From: Candidatus Falkowbacteria bacterium RIFOXYC2_FULL_47_12
GTDB taxonomy: Bacteria > Patescibacteriota > Patescibacteriia > Patescibacteriales > XYC2-FULL-47-12
Direction: 5' to 3'
Assembly (NCBI GenBank): GCA_001778285.1
Contig: MFGL01000028.1
Coordinates: 5,624-36,351 of the forward strand
Length of the DNA stretch: 30,728 nucleotides
Position 1 is the first letter of the stretch, and each line of letters starts with the position of its first letter. The notes under the pieces are model-generated. The model did not search any database. It was not told the DNA's origin and saw nothing but the letters and a program-made list of their open reading frames with translations. Of the stretch, positions 21,416-28,878 are shown piece by piece. The position numbers and the translations under genes were made by a program.

Positions 21416-22294
21416 TTAATTTAGCAGCGCCGCGCCCACCGCGCCGGCCTGCTCCAGTTTGCCGGGCACGACTCTGATTTTTTTGAGTTTGGGAGAAATA
21501 ATTTCTTCCTTCAAATTCTTTTTCACCGCGCGCATGAATAAATCCGAGGATTTCATCGCACTGCCGCCCAAAATGATAATTTCGGTGTCAACCACGTTAA
21601 CCGCGTTCGCGAGCGCGATGCCAATGAAGCGGCCGACTTCCTGATAAATTTTCATCGCCAGCGTGTCGCCGGCATAGGCCTCCTCGGCAACGCTCAAAGG
21701 ATTGTGCTGGGTTAAATCCTGATAAATTTCTTCCAGAGTATGCGGCTGGCCTTCCACCACGTCAACGATCATGTGCCCCAGCTCTCCGGCCGAGCCGTGC
21801 GCGCCCTGAAAAATTTCCCGGCGCACAGCAATCGCGCCGCCAATGCCCGTGCCCAGCGTGAGGCCGACGGCGTGCGCTGATTTCTGGCCCGCGCCCAGAG
21901 CCATTTCGGCGCGCAAAAAACAGTTCGCATCATTATCAAGGAGAGCCGGCACGCTGTATTTTTCGGCAACCAATTTGCCCAACGCAACATCGTTTAAAAT
22001 TTCCAAATTTGGACAGCGGCTGATGCGGCCGTCTATATTCAGAGCCGTGGGCTGGTCCAGTATGCCGGGCACGCCGATGCCGATGCGCGCAAGTGTCGCG
22101 CCCTCTTTTTTTGCCCGTTCAACGAGCGGGTCAATCAGCGCCCAGAGCATGACGAGAAATGTTTCCAGACTTTCCCGCGGCGTGGCTAATTTATAGTCAG
22201 CCACCGGCTCTTTTTTTTCAATGTCAAACAAAATCGCGAGCATCTTGCTGCCGCCGATGTCTACACCAATAGAATAATTTACTTGATCGGACAT
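21416..22294 (-). CDS. ROK-family sugar kinase lacking the zinc motif
   Basis: 292 aa. ATP-phosphate motif SIGVDIGGSK (8-17), GIGVPGILD (about 71-79), the sugar-binding NDANCFLRAE (120-129) with catalytic Asp, GTGIGG (148-153) and GELGH. The ROK family usually has a CxCGxxGCxE zinc site after GH; here the sequence continues MIVDVVEGQPHTLEEIYQ with no cysteine, so no such site. Probably a glucokinase-like enzyme that phosphorylates sugars released by the two glycosidases upstream. Last gene of the minus-strand operon. Confidence 0.88.
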   Translation of the reverse strand: MSDQVNYSIGVDIGGSKMLAILFDIEKKEPVADYKLATPRESLETFLVMLWALIDPLVERAKKEGATLARIGIGVPGILDQPTALNIDGRISRCPNLEILNDVALGKLVAEKYSVPALLDNDANCFLRAEMALGAGQKSAHAVGLTLGTGIGGAIAVRREIFQGAHGSAGELGHMIVDVVEGQPHTLEEIYQDLTQHNPLSVAEEAYAGDTLAMKIYQEVGRFIGIALANAVNVVDTEIIILGGSAMKSSDLFMRAVKKNLKEEIISPKLKKIRVVPGKLEQAGAVGAALLN

Positions 22295-22303
22295 AAATAA
22301 AAT

Positions 22304-23308
22304 TTAAAACAGTTTCTTCGCCTCGTTCCACAGTGCCGGATCGCCATTAACTTCTTTTTCCCAATACCACCACTCAACCCCCCAAAGGTAAAATTCCTTA
22401 AATCCGGCCTGCCGCGAATACTCTAAAATGTCTTGAAACTTCGCTAAATTCATCGTGCGCGCGCTCTCAGCTTTTGTCAATTCATAATACGGTTTGGGCC
22501 CCCAGGGCTCGGCCTGCAGTTCAATGACTATTATGTCCCGCGGCTTGGGGTAGGCTAAAAACTCTGTAAGGTTTTGCTTCAGCCGGAAAAACGCCGGCGG
22601 CAGGGGGTAGTGAATGTAGCTTTGCAAGTGGCTGCTGTAAGTATCGCGGTACAGCGTGGTGCCAAAAATATCCGCGCGGCTCGCAGCCGGCGCCCACAGA
22701 CTCAATTCGCCGCTGTCGGTTATGACAATCGGACGGCCGTCTAATGAGCGTGCCGCGGCAATTTCCTTATCCAAAAAACTTTTGTCTAATGTGGGGCAGT
22801 CGCCGAAGTGCGGCAGGAACGGTTCGTTTTCTATCTGCCAGGCGATAATAGCTTTGCTGTCTTTGTAGCGCGAAAGCGTTTTGGTGATATAGTCTAAAAT
22901 TTCCCGCTCGCGCTCGGCCTTAGGCAAATTTTCCGCCCAGTCCGGGAAATGGCATTCGGGCCAGCGCGGCAAGCGGCCGCCGACAGCCAAAATAACGCTG
23001 GCGTTGCGCTTGGCCGCTTCACTCACTTGCCAGTCCAAATCGTCGTAGAAAAATATCCCCTGCTTGGATTCTATCCGGTCCCAGTAAGCGGGCAGGCGCA
23101 GTTTTTTTACCCCCAAATCATCCAGCATCGCCGTGTAGGCGTTCTGCCAGTTCAGCCCCATGTACTCCACATAACGCTGGGAAAACGTAACGCCGTAAGA
23201 GAGCTCGTCTTTGTCGTAAATAGGGCGGATGGAGGCAAACGGGATTAGAATGATAATCAGCAATATGACGATTATCGCGATAATAAATTTTTTATTCCTG
23301 TACCACAT
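22304..23308 (-). CDS. membrane-anchored TIM-barrel glycoside hydrolase
   Basis: 334 aa. N-terminal anchor (about 8-26, IIAIIVILLIIILIPF-like). The rest is a clan-A type barrel: RLPAYWDRIESKQGIFFYDD (71-90), IIAWQIENEP with the presumed acid/base Glu162, and VIELQAEPW with presumed nucleophile Glu263. This resembles GH42/GH5/GH39-type enzymes; the exact family cannot be settled by reading. It would act outside the cell. An AT-rich inverted element fills the spacer to the upstream DMT gene, ending 2 bp from this ATG. Confidence 0.8.
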   Translation of the reverse strand: MWYRNKKFIIAIIVILLIIILIPFASIRPIYDKDELSYGVTFSQRYVEYMGLNWQNAYTAMLDDLGVKKLRLPAYWDRIESKQGIFFYDDLDWQVSEAAKRNASVILAVGGRLPRWPECHFPDWAENLPKAEREREILDYITKTLSRYKDSKAIIAWQIENEPFLPHFGDCPTLDKSFLDKEIAAARSLDGRPIVITDSGELSLWAPAASRADIFGTTLYRDTYSSHLQSYIHYPLPPAFFRLKQNLTEFLAYPKPRDIIVIELQAEPWGPKPYYELTKAESARTMNLAKFQDILEYSRQAGFKEFYLWGVEWWYWEKEVNGDPALWNEAKKLF

Positions 23309-23310
23309 AA

Positions 23311-23411
23311 TTAATTTCTAATTATTCTAATTAACCTAAACAATGCCTCATGAGCTAAATACTAATTGGAATTTTATTAGAATAATTAGGTTAATTAGAC
23401 ATTAGAATAAT
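23311..23411. repeat. gene-less AT-rich inverted-arm element, same family as cassette 1
   Basis: Left arm TTCTAATTATTCTAATTA with CCTAAACAATG (23335-23345); right arm GAATAATTAGGTTAATTAGA (23380-23399). Both blocks are identical to the outer parts of the four-helix-bundle cassette at 10026-10505. Only about 30 bp lie between. It fills the gap from the DMT stop codon to the glycosidase start. Confidence 0.85.
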
Positions 23412-24374
23412 TTATAGCAACAGATACAATCCCACGCTCACCATCAACACGCCGATAAATTTCTGCAATAAAATTTTCCGGCTCATCTCCTCGCGCAAAA
23501 TTTTGGGATACTGCTCGGAGAGCACTAAAATGATAAAAATCAAAAATACGTACTGCACGCCCTGCAAGGCGTTTACCAGCGCGACGTTGCCGAGCGCAAT
23601 GGCGTAATTTAACAAAATAAAAGCGATGACGGCGAGAAACCGGATGGACAAAAAAAGCGGCAGGCTCCGCACCGCTTCCGCGCGGCGTTTCTTTTCAAAA
23701 ATCAAATGCCGGTACGCCGGGACTAAAAGCAAGCCCAGCGCGCCCGCAAAACTGCCCAGCCGCGTCCAAATGTAGCTGCCCAAAAACGGCTGATGCAGAT
23801 AAACGTACTTTATCAGCACGTAGTAGGCGGCAAAAATAAAAGCCGAGACTAATGAATTGACGATGAGGCGGCGCACCGGATGGTCTTCGGCGTAAGTTTT
23901 GCCAATGACAAAGCCAAACATCGCCCGGCAGTAGTTCGCGCATTTACGCATGAAGCTTATCTCCCGCTGTTTGGCTGAAATCAAAATGCCGCCGGCGATG
24001 AGAACAAACAGAGCCAAAAGCTGCTGCCGCGTCAAAACCTCGCCCAAAAAAACGTATGCCAGCAAGAAACTGAAAATCGGAATAAAGGCGCCGACAATAG
24101 GAACGACTTTGGTCGCTTCCGACTGGTGCAGCGCCTTGTACCAGGCAACGAGCGCCCACAGAAACAAAAGGCCCGCGGCCAAATCAATCAAGAGCCACTC
24201 CCAAGACGGCACAAACGGGGCAAACCAAAACAGCGCGGCGTTGCCGATGCTCCAAATGCCGACGTAAAAGGCGTAGCTGATGGAGGAGTGCACTTTTTTG
24301 GATAAAAAATACTTGTCGGCGGTGTAGACGCCGGCATTGATGAAGTAGGCAAAAATGGCGATGGGAAGCCACAT
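23412..24374 (-). CDS. EamA/DMT-family membrane transporter
   Basis: 320 aa, ten hydrophobic segments in two halves of five, as in drug/metabolite transporters. First half: PIAIFAYFINAGVYTADKYF, then EATKVVPIVGAFIPIFSFLLAYVFLGEVLTRQQ, with the P-x-x-x-(3 helices)-G-E of EamA domains. Second half: NVALVNALQGVQYVFLIFIILV and a closing C-terminal helix. It sits between two glycosidase genes, so a sugar or sugar-product export/import role is likely but unproven. Confidence 0.85.
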   Translation of the reverse strand: MWLPIAIFAYFINAGVYTADKYFLSKKVHSSISYAFYVGIWSIGNAALFWFAPFVPSWEWLLIDLAAGLLFLWALVAWYKALHQSEATKVVPIVGAFIPIFSFLLAYVFLGEVLTRQQLLALFVLIAGGILISAKQREISFMRKCANYCRAMFGFVIGKTYAEDHPVRRLIVNSLVSAFIFAAYYVLIKYVYLHQPFLGSYIWTRLGSFAGALGLLLVPAYRHLIFEKKRRAEAVRSLPLFLSIRFLAVIAFILLNYAIALGNVALVNALQGVQYVFLIFIILVLSEQYPKILREEMSRKILLQKFIGVLMVSVGLYLLL

Positions 24375-24406
24375 AACGAAATGACAAATTTCTAATGTCT
24401 AATTTC
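24375..24406. repeat. AT-rich solo arm, TTTCTAAT family, at a stop codon
   Basis: AATTTCTAATGTCTAATTTC fills the gap from the GH1 stop codon (TAG on the minus strand, itself part of the arm) to the DMT start. Same words as the flanks of the mnmA insertion. Confidence 0.75.
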
Positions 24407-25605
24407 TAAAATCCGTTATTTTGAGCAATGTCTGCATATACACTGGCGCTGGCTCTTGGTGTCCGCTCAAAAGTTTTGAAATTCACGCTGTACAAGCCAA
24501 ATTTCGGCTCAAACCCATCTGCCCATTCAAAGTTATCCAAAAGCGACCAGTGGCAATAACCGCGGACATCCACGCCTTCTCTGATGGCCTGGTGAACGTA
24601 ACGCAAGTGCTCTCTGATAAAATCAGCGCGCCGGTCATCGCGGGCGTCAGCCAGTCCGTTTTCCAAAATGTAAACCGGCAGGTTATAGCGCTTCAGTTCC
24701 ATCAGCGTCTCGTAGATGCCGCGCGGAAATATCTCCCAACCCATATCGGAGATGTGTTTATTTTCGTTCATAACAACGTAGCCGCGCATAGACGCATACA
24801 CAACATTATGAAAATAATAATTCAAACCGATAAAATCAAGTGTGTCCCGCACTTTGCCTAAAAAAGAATGGTTCCAAAAACGGCTAACCAATTTTACAAC
24901 CATCTTGTTAAACCATTGATTCAGGTAGCTTTCAAAAAATTGATTATTTTTGGCAATGCCCACCCGGCAATCACTGCTGCCGTCGTGCAAACTGAAGTAG
25001 GCAAGCTCATGGGCTTTGGCCAAATTGCGCAACACTTTTTTAAATTGCCAAAAACTGCGCGCCTGCGGTGGCCACTTGCCCTTGAAATAAGAATTGTAGC
25101 TATAAATCAGCGGCTCATTAATCGTGCACCACAGCGTCACGTCGCGCCCCAGTTCTTTGGCCACGCGCGTGACATACTGCCGAAACCACAATGGCGATTG
25201 CTTGTTCAGCCAGCCACCCTGACGCGCAAACCACAGCGGCTGGGTCCAGTGGTAGAGCGTCACGATGGGTTCAATGCCGTTGCGGCGGCACTCGTGCGCC
25301 AGGTCGCGGTAACGGCGCAGCGCATCGTGGTCAAAATGTCCTTGTTCCGGCTCAATGCGGCTCCACTCCAGCGAGAAGCGGTATGTATTGTTGTGCAGCT
25401 CCTTAACCAAACGAATATCTTCTTTGTACAGCTCCCACGAGTTGCAGGCCCGGCCGGAAAGCGAACCGTCCGCAATATGGCCTCCCTTTTCCCATTCGGT
25501 CCAGTTATTCTCATTGCCGCCTTCAATTTGATGCGACGACGTGGCCGTGCCCCACAAAAATTCTGCGGGGAATTTATACTTTAATTTTTTCTTTTTTTCT
25601 GGCAT
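24406..25605 (-). CDS. glycoside hydrolase family 1 beta-glycosidase
   Basis: 399 aa. N-terminal FPAEFLWGTATSSHQIEGG (12-30), acid/base TINEP (Glu164), nucleophile ILENG (Glu315) and C-terminal HWSLLDNFEWADGFEPKFGL (352-371): the complete GH1 signature. No signal peptide, so cytoplasmic. Slightly shorter than the usual 440-480 aa; the part between about 205 and 260 is compact. First gene of the operon. A minus-strand TATAAT (25618-25623) is only 12 bp before the ATG with no ribosome binding site, suggesting a near-leaderless message. Confidence 0.95.
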   Translation of the reverse strand: MPEKKKKLKYKFPAEFLWGTATSSHQIEGGNENNWTEWEKGGHIADGSLSGRACNSWELYKEDIRLVKELHNNTYRFSLEWSRIEPEQGHFDHDALRRYRDLAHECRRNGIEPIVTLYHWTQPLWFARQGGWLNKQSPLWFRQYVTRVAKELGRDVTLWCTINEPLIYSYNSYFKGKWPPQARSFWQFKKVLRNLAKAHELAYFSLHDGSSDCRVGIAKNNQFFESYLNQWFNKMVVKLVSRFWNHSFLGKVRDTLDFIGLNYYFHNVVYASMRGYVVMNENKHISDMGWEIFPRGIYETLMELKRYNLPVYILENGLADARDDRRADFIREHLRYVHQAIREGVDVRGYCHWSLLDNFEWADGFEPKFGLYSVNFKTFERTPRASASVYADIAQNNGF

Positions 25606-25639
25606 AAACGTACTGGTATTATACCATAGGGACGTGAGC

Positions 25640-25668
25640 TTGACACCTTTTTTAAAATACCTTACAAT
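25640..25668 (+). promoter_or_regulatory. promoter of 16S rRNA
   Basis: TTGACA (25640-25645), 17 bp, TACAAT (25663-25668). Confidence 0.75.
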
Positions 25669-25796
25669 AACAGCGCATTTGATAACTTAATAATCATACG
25701 CCCTTCTTCAATTAAAACCTCACAATCAAAGGTTTGGAGAAAAGCAGGAATGTTTCATCCGCCGGCTGGCGGGAATTGGAATATTACTGTTTTTTT

Positions 25797-25900
25797 CTAC
25801 CCCTACGAATTACGAATAGGTACGAATATACGAATTAACTTTCACTCTGTATAGCACGTATATTCGCAACATTCGTACTCATTCGTAATTCGTAGGAGTG
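25797..25900. repeat. gene-less AT-rich inverted-arm element, ATTCGTA family
   Basis: Left arm CCCTACGAATTACGAATA, then GGTACGAATATACGAATT; right arm inverted, ATTCGCAACATTCGTACTC, then ATTCGTAATTCGTAGGAG. About 17 bp lie between. The arms match the solo arms at 4578 and 30234. The element lies inside the predicted pre-16S transcript. Confidence 0.85.
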
Positions 25901-25940
25901 ACGAACATTAACAACTGAATACGAAGCCACAAAAAAATTA

Positions 25941-25965
25941 TTTTTAGTATTAAAAGGCGCCAATT
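25941..25965 (+). other. 16S processing stem, 5' strand
   Basis: Complementary to 27598-27622 over 25 bp with one mismatch (core AGGCGCCAATT / AATTGGCGCCT). Such long stems around 16S are RNase III substrates. Confidence 0.85.
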
Positions 25966-26047
25966 AAATTTGGATTTTAACTTCCCTGCATTCTTCATGA
26001 GTGCGGGGATGCAACATCATAGATAGAGCTTATTCAAGTTCTCAAAT

Positions 26048-27535
<1,488 letters not shown>

Positions 27536-27570
27536 CTAAGGAGTATTTCGATTAATTTCGGAATGGTCGC

Positions 27571-27595
27571 CCTATGTTAAAATTTTTAACATAGG
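27571..27595 (+). other. hairpin just after 16S
   Basis: CCTATGTTAAAA / TTTTAACATAGG, between the 16S end and the 3' processing strand. Confidence 0.6.
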
Positions 27596-27597
27596 AG

Positions 27598-27622
27598 AAT
27601 TGGCGCCTGTTAATACTAAAAA
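27598..27622 (+). other. 16S processing stem, 3' strand
   Basis: Pairs with 25941-25965. Closing the stem here means the precursor contains 16S only. Confidence 0.85.
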
Positions 27623-27645
27623 TAACAAACTGAAAGCAGATTATG

Positions 27646-27697
27646 GGACTGCTGGTAGGTATAGCAAAAGCAGTCCTATGTACAGGACTTTTTTTAT
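27646..27697 (+). terminator. terminator after 16S with an overlapping alternative hairpin
   Basis: AGTCCT (27672-27677) / AGGACT (27684-27689) followed by a T-run. The left strand overlaps AGCAGTCC (27669-27676), which can instead pair with GGACTGCT (27646-27653). Confidence 0.75.
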
Positions 27698-27758
27698 TGC
27701 ATAATTTCATACGCCATAGTAAGCTGATAAACAATAATATATTGTGGAGAGGTATTTT

Positions 27759-27831
27759 GCGCCTGTAGCTCAGCTGGTAGAGCGTCGAGCTTATACCTCG
27801 GTGGTCCTTGGTTCGAGTCCAAGCAGGCGCA
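27759..27831 (+). tRNA. tRNA-Ile (anticodon UAU)
   Basis: Acceptor GCGCCTG / CAGGCGC, D arm GCTC..GAGC, anticodon stem TCGAG / CTCGG with loop CTTATAC (T33, anticodon TAT), T arm CTTGG-TTCGAGT-CCAAG. No encoded CCA. UAU is rare in bacteria, which mostly read AUA with a lysidine-modified CAU tRNA. Confidence 0.9.
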
Positions 27832-27858
27832 CAAAAAAATTTTTATTATTTCCACTAT

Positions 27859-27931
27859 CGCGGGGTAGAGCAGTTGGCAGCTCGCCAGGCCCATAACCTG
27901 GAGGTCGCCGGTTCGAGTCCGGCCCCCGCAA
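27859..27931 (+). tRNA. initiator tRNA-fMet (anticodon CAU)
   Basis: Acceptor CGCGGGG / CCCCGCA gives the C1-A72 mismatch that marks bacterial initiators. T arm GCCGG-TTCGAGT-CCGGC. Anticodon arm CCAGG-CCCATAA-CCTGG: the third G-C pair of the usual initiator GGG/CCC is an A-U pair, and position 33 is C, not U. No encoded CCA. Confidence 0.95.
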
Positions 27932-27932
27932 C

Positions 27933-27968
27933 ATAACAACGATTAACATATAACCTTTAACAATTAAC
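27933..27968. repeat. left AT-rich arm of four-helix-bundle cassette 2
   Basis: Words GATTAACATATAACC and TTTAACAATTAACATGG; AACAATTAACAT (27959-27970) contains part of the start codon of the gene and is inverted at about 28358-28370. Confidence 0.8.
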
Positions 27969-28334
27969 ATGGAACCTTTCAGATTTTTACATTTTAAAGT
28001 GTACCAAGATGCAAAAAATTATTTTAAAAAAATTTTGGTCATTTCTGAAAGAGTAAAGAGTTATTCATTTAAAGACCAAATCAGAAGAGCATCTTTATCT
28101 ATCATATTAAATATAGCTGAAGGTTCTTCTAGAAAATCTGACTTGGAATTCGCGAGATTTTTAGAGATATCAATAGGCTCGTTAAATGAAGTTGCAGCTT
28201 GCATTGATATAATGAAAGAATTGAATAAAATTAACGAAACAGAGTATAAAAAATTTATGTCAGAAGCTGAAGAATTAGCAAAACAATTAGGTGGTTTTAT
28301 AAAAATGCTAAGAGCTAAAAAAGTTAAATGTTAA
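27969..28334 (+). CDS. four-helix-bundle protein (23S rRNA IVS / Avd-like family), second copy
   Basis: 121 aa. Family blocks: FLHFKVYQDAKNYFKKILVI, FKDQIRRASLSIILNIAEGSSRKSDLEFARFLEISIGSLNE, and a fourth helix ending LGGFIKMLRAKK. This is the RxA-SI-x-N-IAEG type, closer to the S23/IVS consensus than the protein at 10062; the two share only the fold. It lies inside a tRNA cluster, between inverted AT-rich arms, and is A/T-richer in codons than neighbouring housekeeping genes. Confidence 0.9.
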   Translation: MEPFRFLHFKVYQDAKNYFKKILVISERVKSYSFKDQIRRASLSIILNIAEGSSRKSDLEFARFLEISIGSLNEVAACIDIMKELNKINETEYKKFMSEAEELAKQLGGFIKMLRAKKVKC

Positions 28335-28391
28335 TAGCGTTAACTGTTGGGTAGTTAAATGTTAATTGTTACAAGTTAACAGTTAATATAA
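28322..28391. repeat. right AT-rich arm of four-helix-bundle cassette 2
   Basis: Words GTTAAATGTTAATAGC, GTTAACTGTTGGG, and ATGTTAATTGTT, the exact reverse complement of AACAATTAACAT in the left arm. The stop codon of the gene lies in the first word. Confidence 0.8.
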
Positions 28392-28463
28392 GCCTCGGTA
28401 GCTCAGTGGTAGAGCAAAGGACTGAAAATCCTTGTGTCGTCAGTCCGATTCTGACCCGAGGCA
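28392..28463 (+). tRNA. tRNA-Phe (anticodon GAA)
   Basis: Acceptor GCCTCGG / CCGAGGC, anticodon stem AAGGA / TCCTT with loop CTGAAAA, D arm GCTC..GAGC. No encoded CCA. Confidence 0.95.
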
Positions 28464-28469
28464 CTAACA

Positions 28470-28560
28470 GGGTGACTAGCTCAGTCTTGCCCGCCCGAAG
28501 CTTGCCCGCACGGCAATCGGGTGGGAATTCGGGCGGGTGAAGGTAGAACGCGTCCCTGAC
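28470..28560 (+). pseudogene. tRNA-like 5' half interrupted by a palindromic repeat
   Basis: GGGTGACTAGCTCAGT (acceptor strand and start of D arm) is followed by a 56-bp palindrome block and then GGTAGAACGCGTCCCTGA, which continues a D arm and anticodon stem much like tRNA-Ile at 28584. No T arm and no GTCACCC to close the acceptor follow. It looks like a tRNA gene broken in the D loop and truncated. Confidence 0.75.
28490..28537. repeat. GC-rich palindrome inside the tRNA-like fragment
   Basis: Perfect 10-bp inverted repeat CCCGCCCGAA (28490-28499) / TTCGGGCGGG (28528-28537). A further CCTGCCCGCC follows at 28559, the same word as in the mnmA insertion. Confidence 0.85.
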
Positions 28561-28583
28561 CTGCCCGCCGTACATCGAAAAAT

Positions 28584-28660
28584 GGGCAATTAGCTCAGCT
28601 GGTTAGAGCGCGTCCCTGATAAGGACGAGGTCGGTGGTTCGAATCCACCATTGCCCACCA
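28584..28660 (+). tRNA. tRNA-Ile (anticodon GAU)
   Basis: Acceptor GGGCAAT / ATTGCCC, anticodon stem CGTCC / GGACG with loop CTGATAA, T arm GGTGG-TTCGAAT-CCACC. CCA is encoded, unlike in the other tRNAs here. Confidence 0.96.
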
Positions 28661-28700
28661 CACCCACCGGTCATTTCTATCAAAAAAGGAGGTGATTTGT

Positions 28701-28778
28701 GTGAGGCAAAAAAAAAGAAAACCGCCTCTACCGGTCGGCCTTCGGCGAAAGCCAAAGACCAAAAAAAAGAAAAAGTGA
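28701..28778 (+). CDS. possible 25-residue highly basic peptide
   Basis: GTG start, VRQKKRKPPLPVGLRRKPKT then KKKKK and stop: 14 of 25 residues are Lys or Arg. AAAGGAGGTGAT (28684-28695) just upstream is complementary over 12 nt to the 3' end of this genome's 16S, with 5 nt to the GTG. The frame closes 10 bp before a terminator (28788-28816). A second frame through the region would run through the terminator. Ribosomal-protein-like in charge, but no family is recognised. Confidence 0.45.
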   Translation: MRQKKRKPPLPVGLRRKPKTKKKKK

Positions 28779-28787
28779 TCTGTGGAA

Positions 28788-28816
28788 TGGGGATGGTGTT
28801 GTTGGCCATCCCTTTT
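28788..28816 (+). terminator. terminator of the tRNA / small-ORF transcript
   Basis: GGGATGG / CCATCCC stem followed by T6. Confidence 0.85.
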
Positions 28817-28878
28817 TTATTTACAAAAAACACCGGGCAAATGTCCGGCATTTTTTGTACGCTTTTATACTTATGTAC

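Larger units (their letters stand above)
25606..26047 (+). other. 16S rRNA leader region
   Basis: No gene. Holds a minus-strand -10 TATAAT for GH1 (25618-25623), the rRNA promoter (25640-25668), an AT-rich inverted element (25797-25900), the 5' half of the 16S processing stem (25941-25965) and a CCCTGCA / TGCGGGG hairpin (about 25984-26010). Confidence 0.7.

Noticed and set aside
24868..25584. 238-codon open frame on the plus strand.
   Set aside because: Lies fully antisense to the GH1 gene, which has complete catalytic motifs; it is a shadow frame caused by codon bias.
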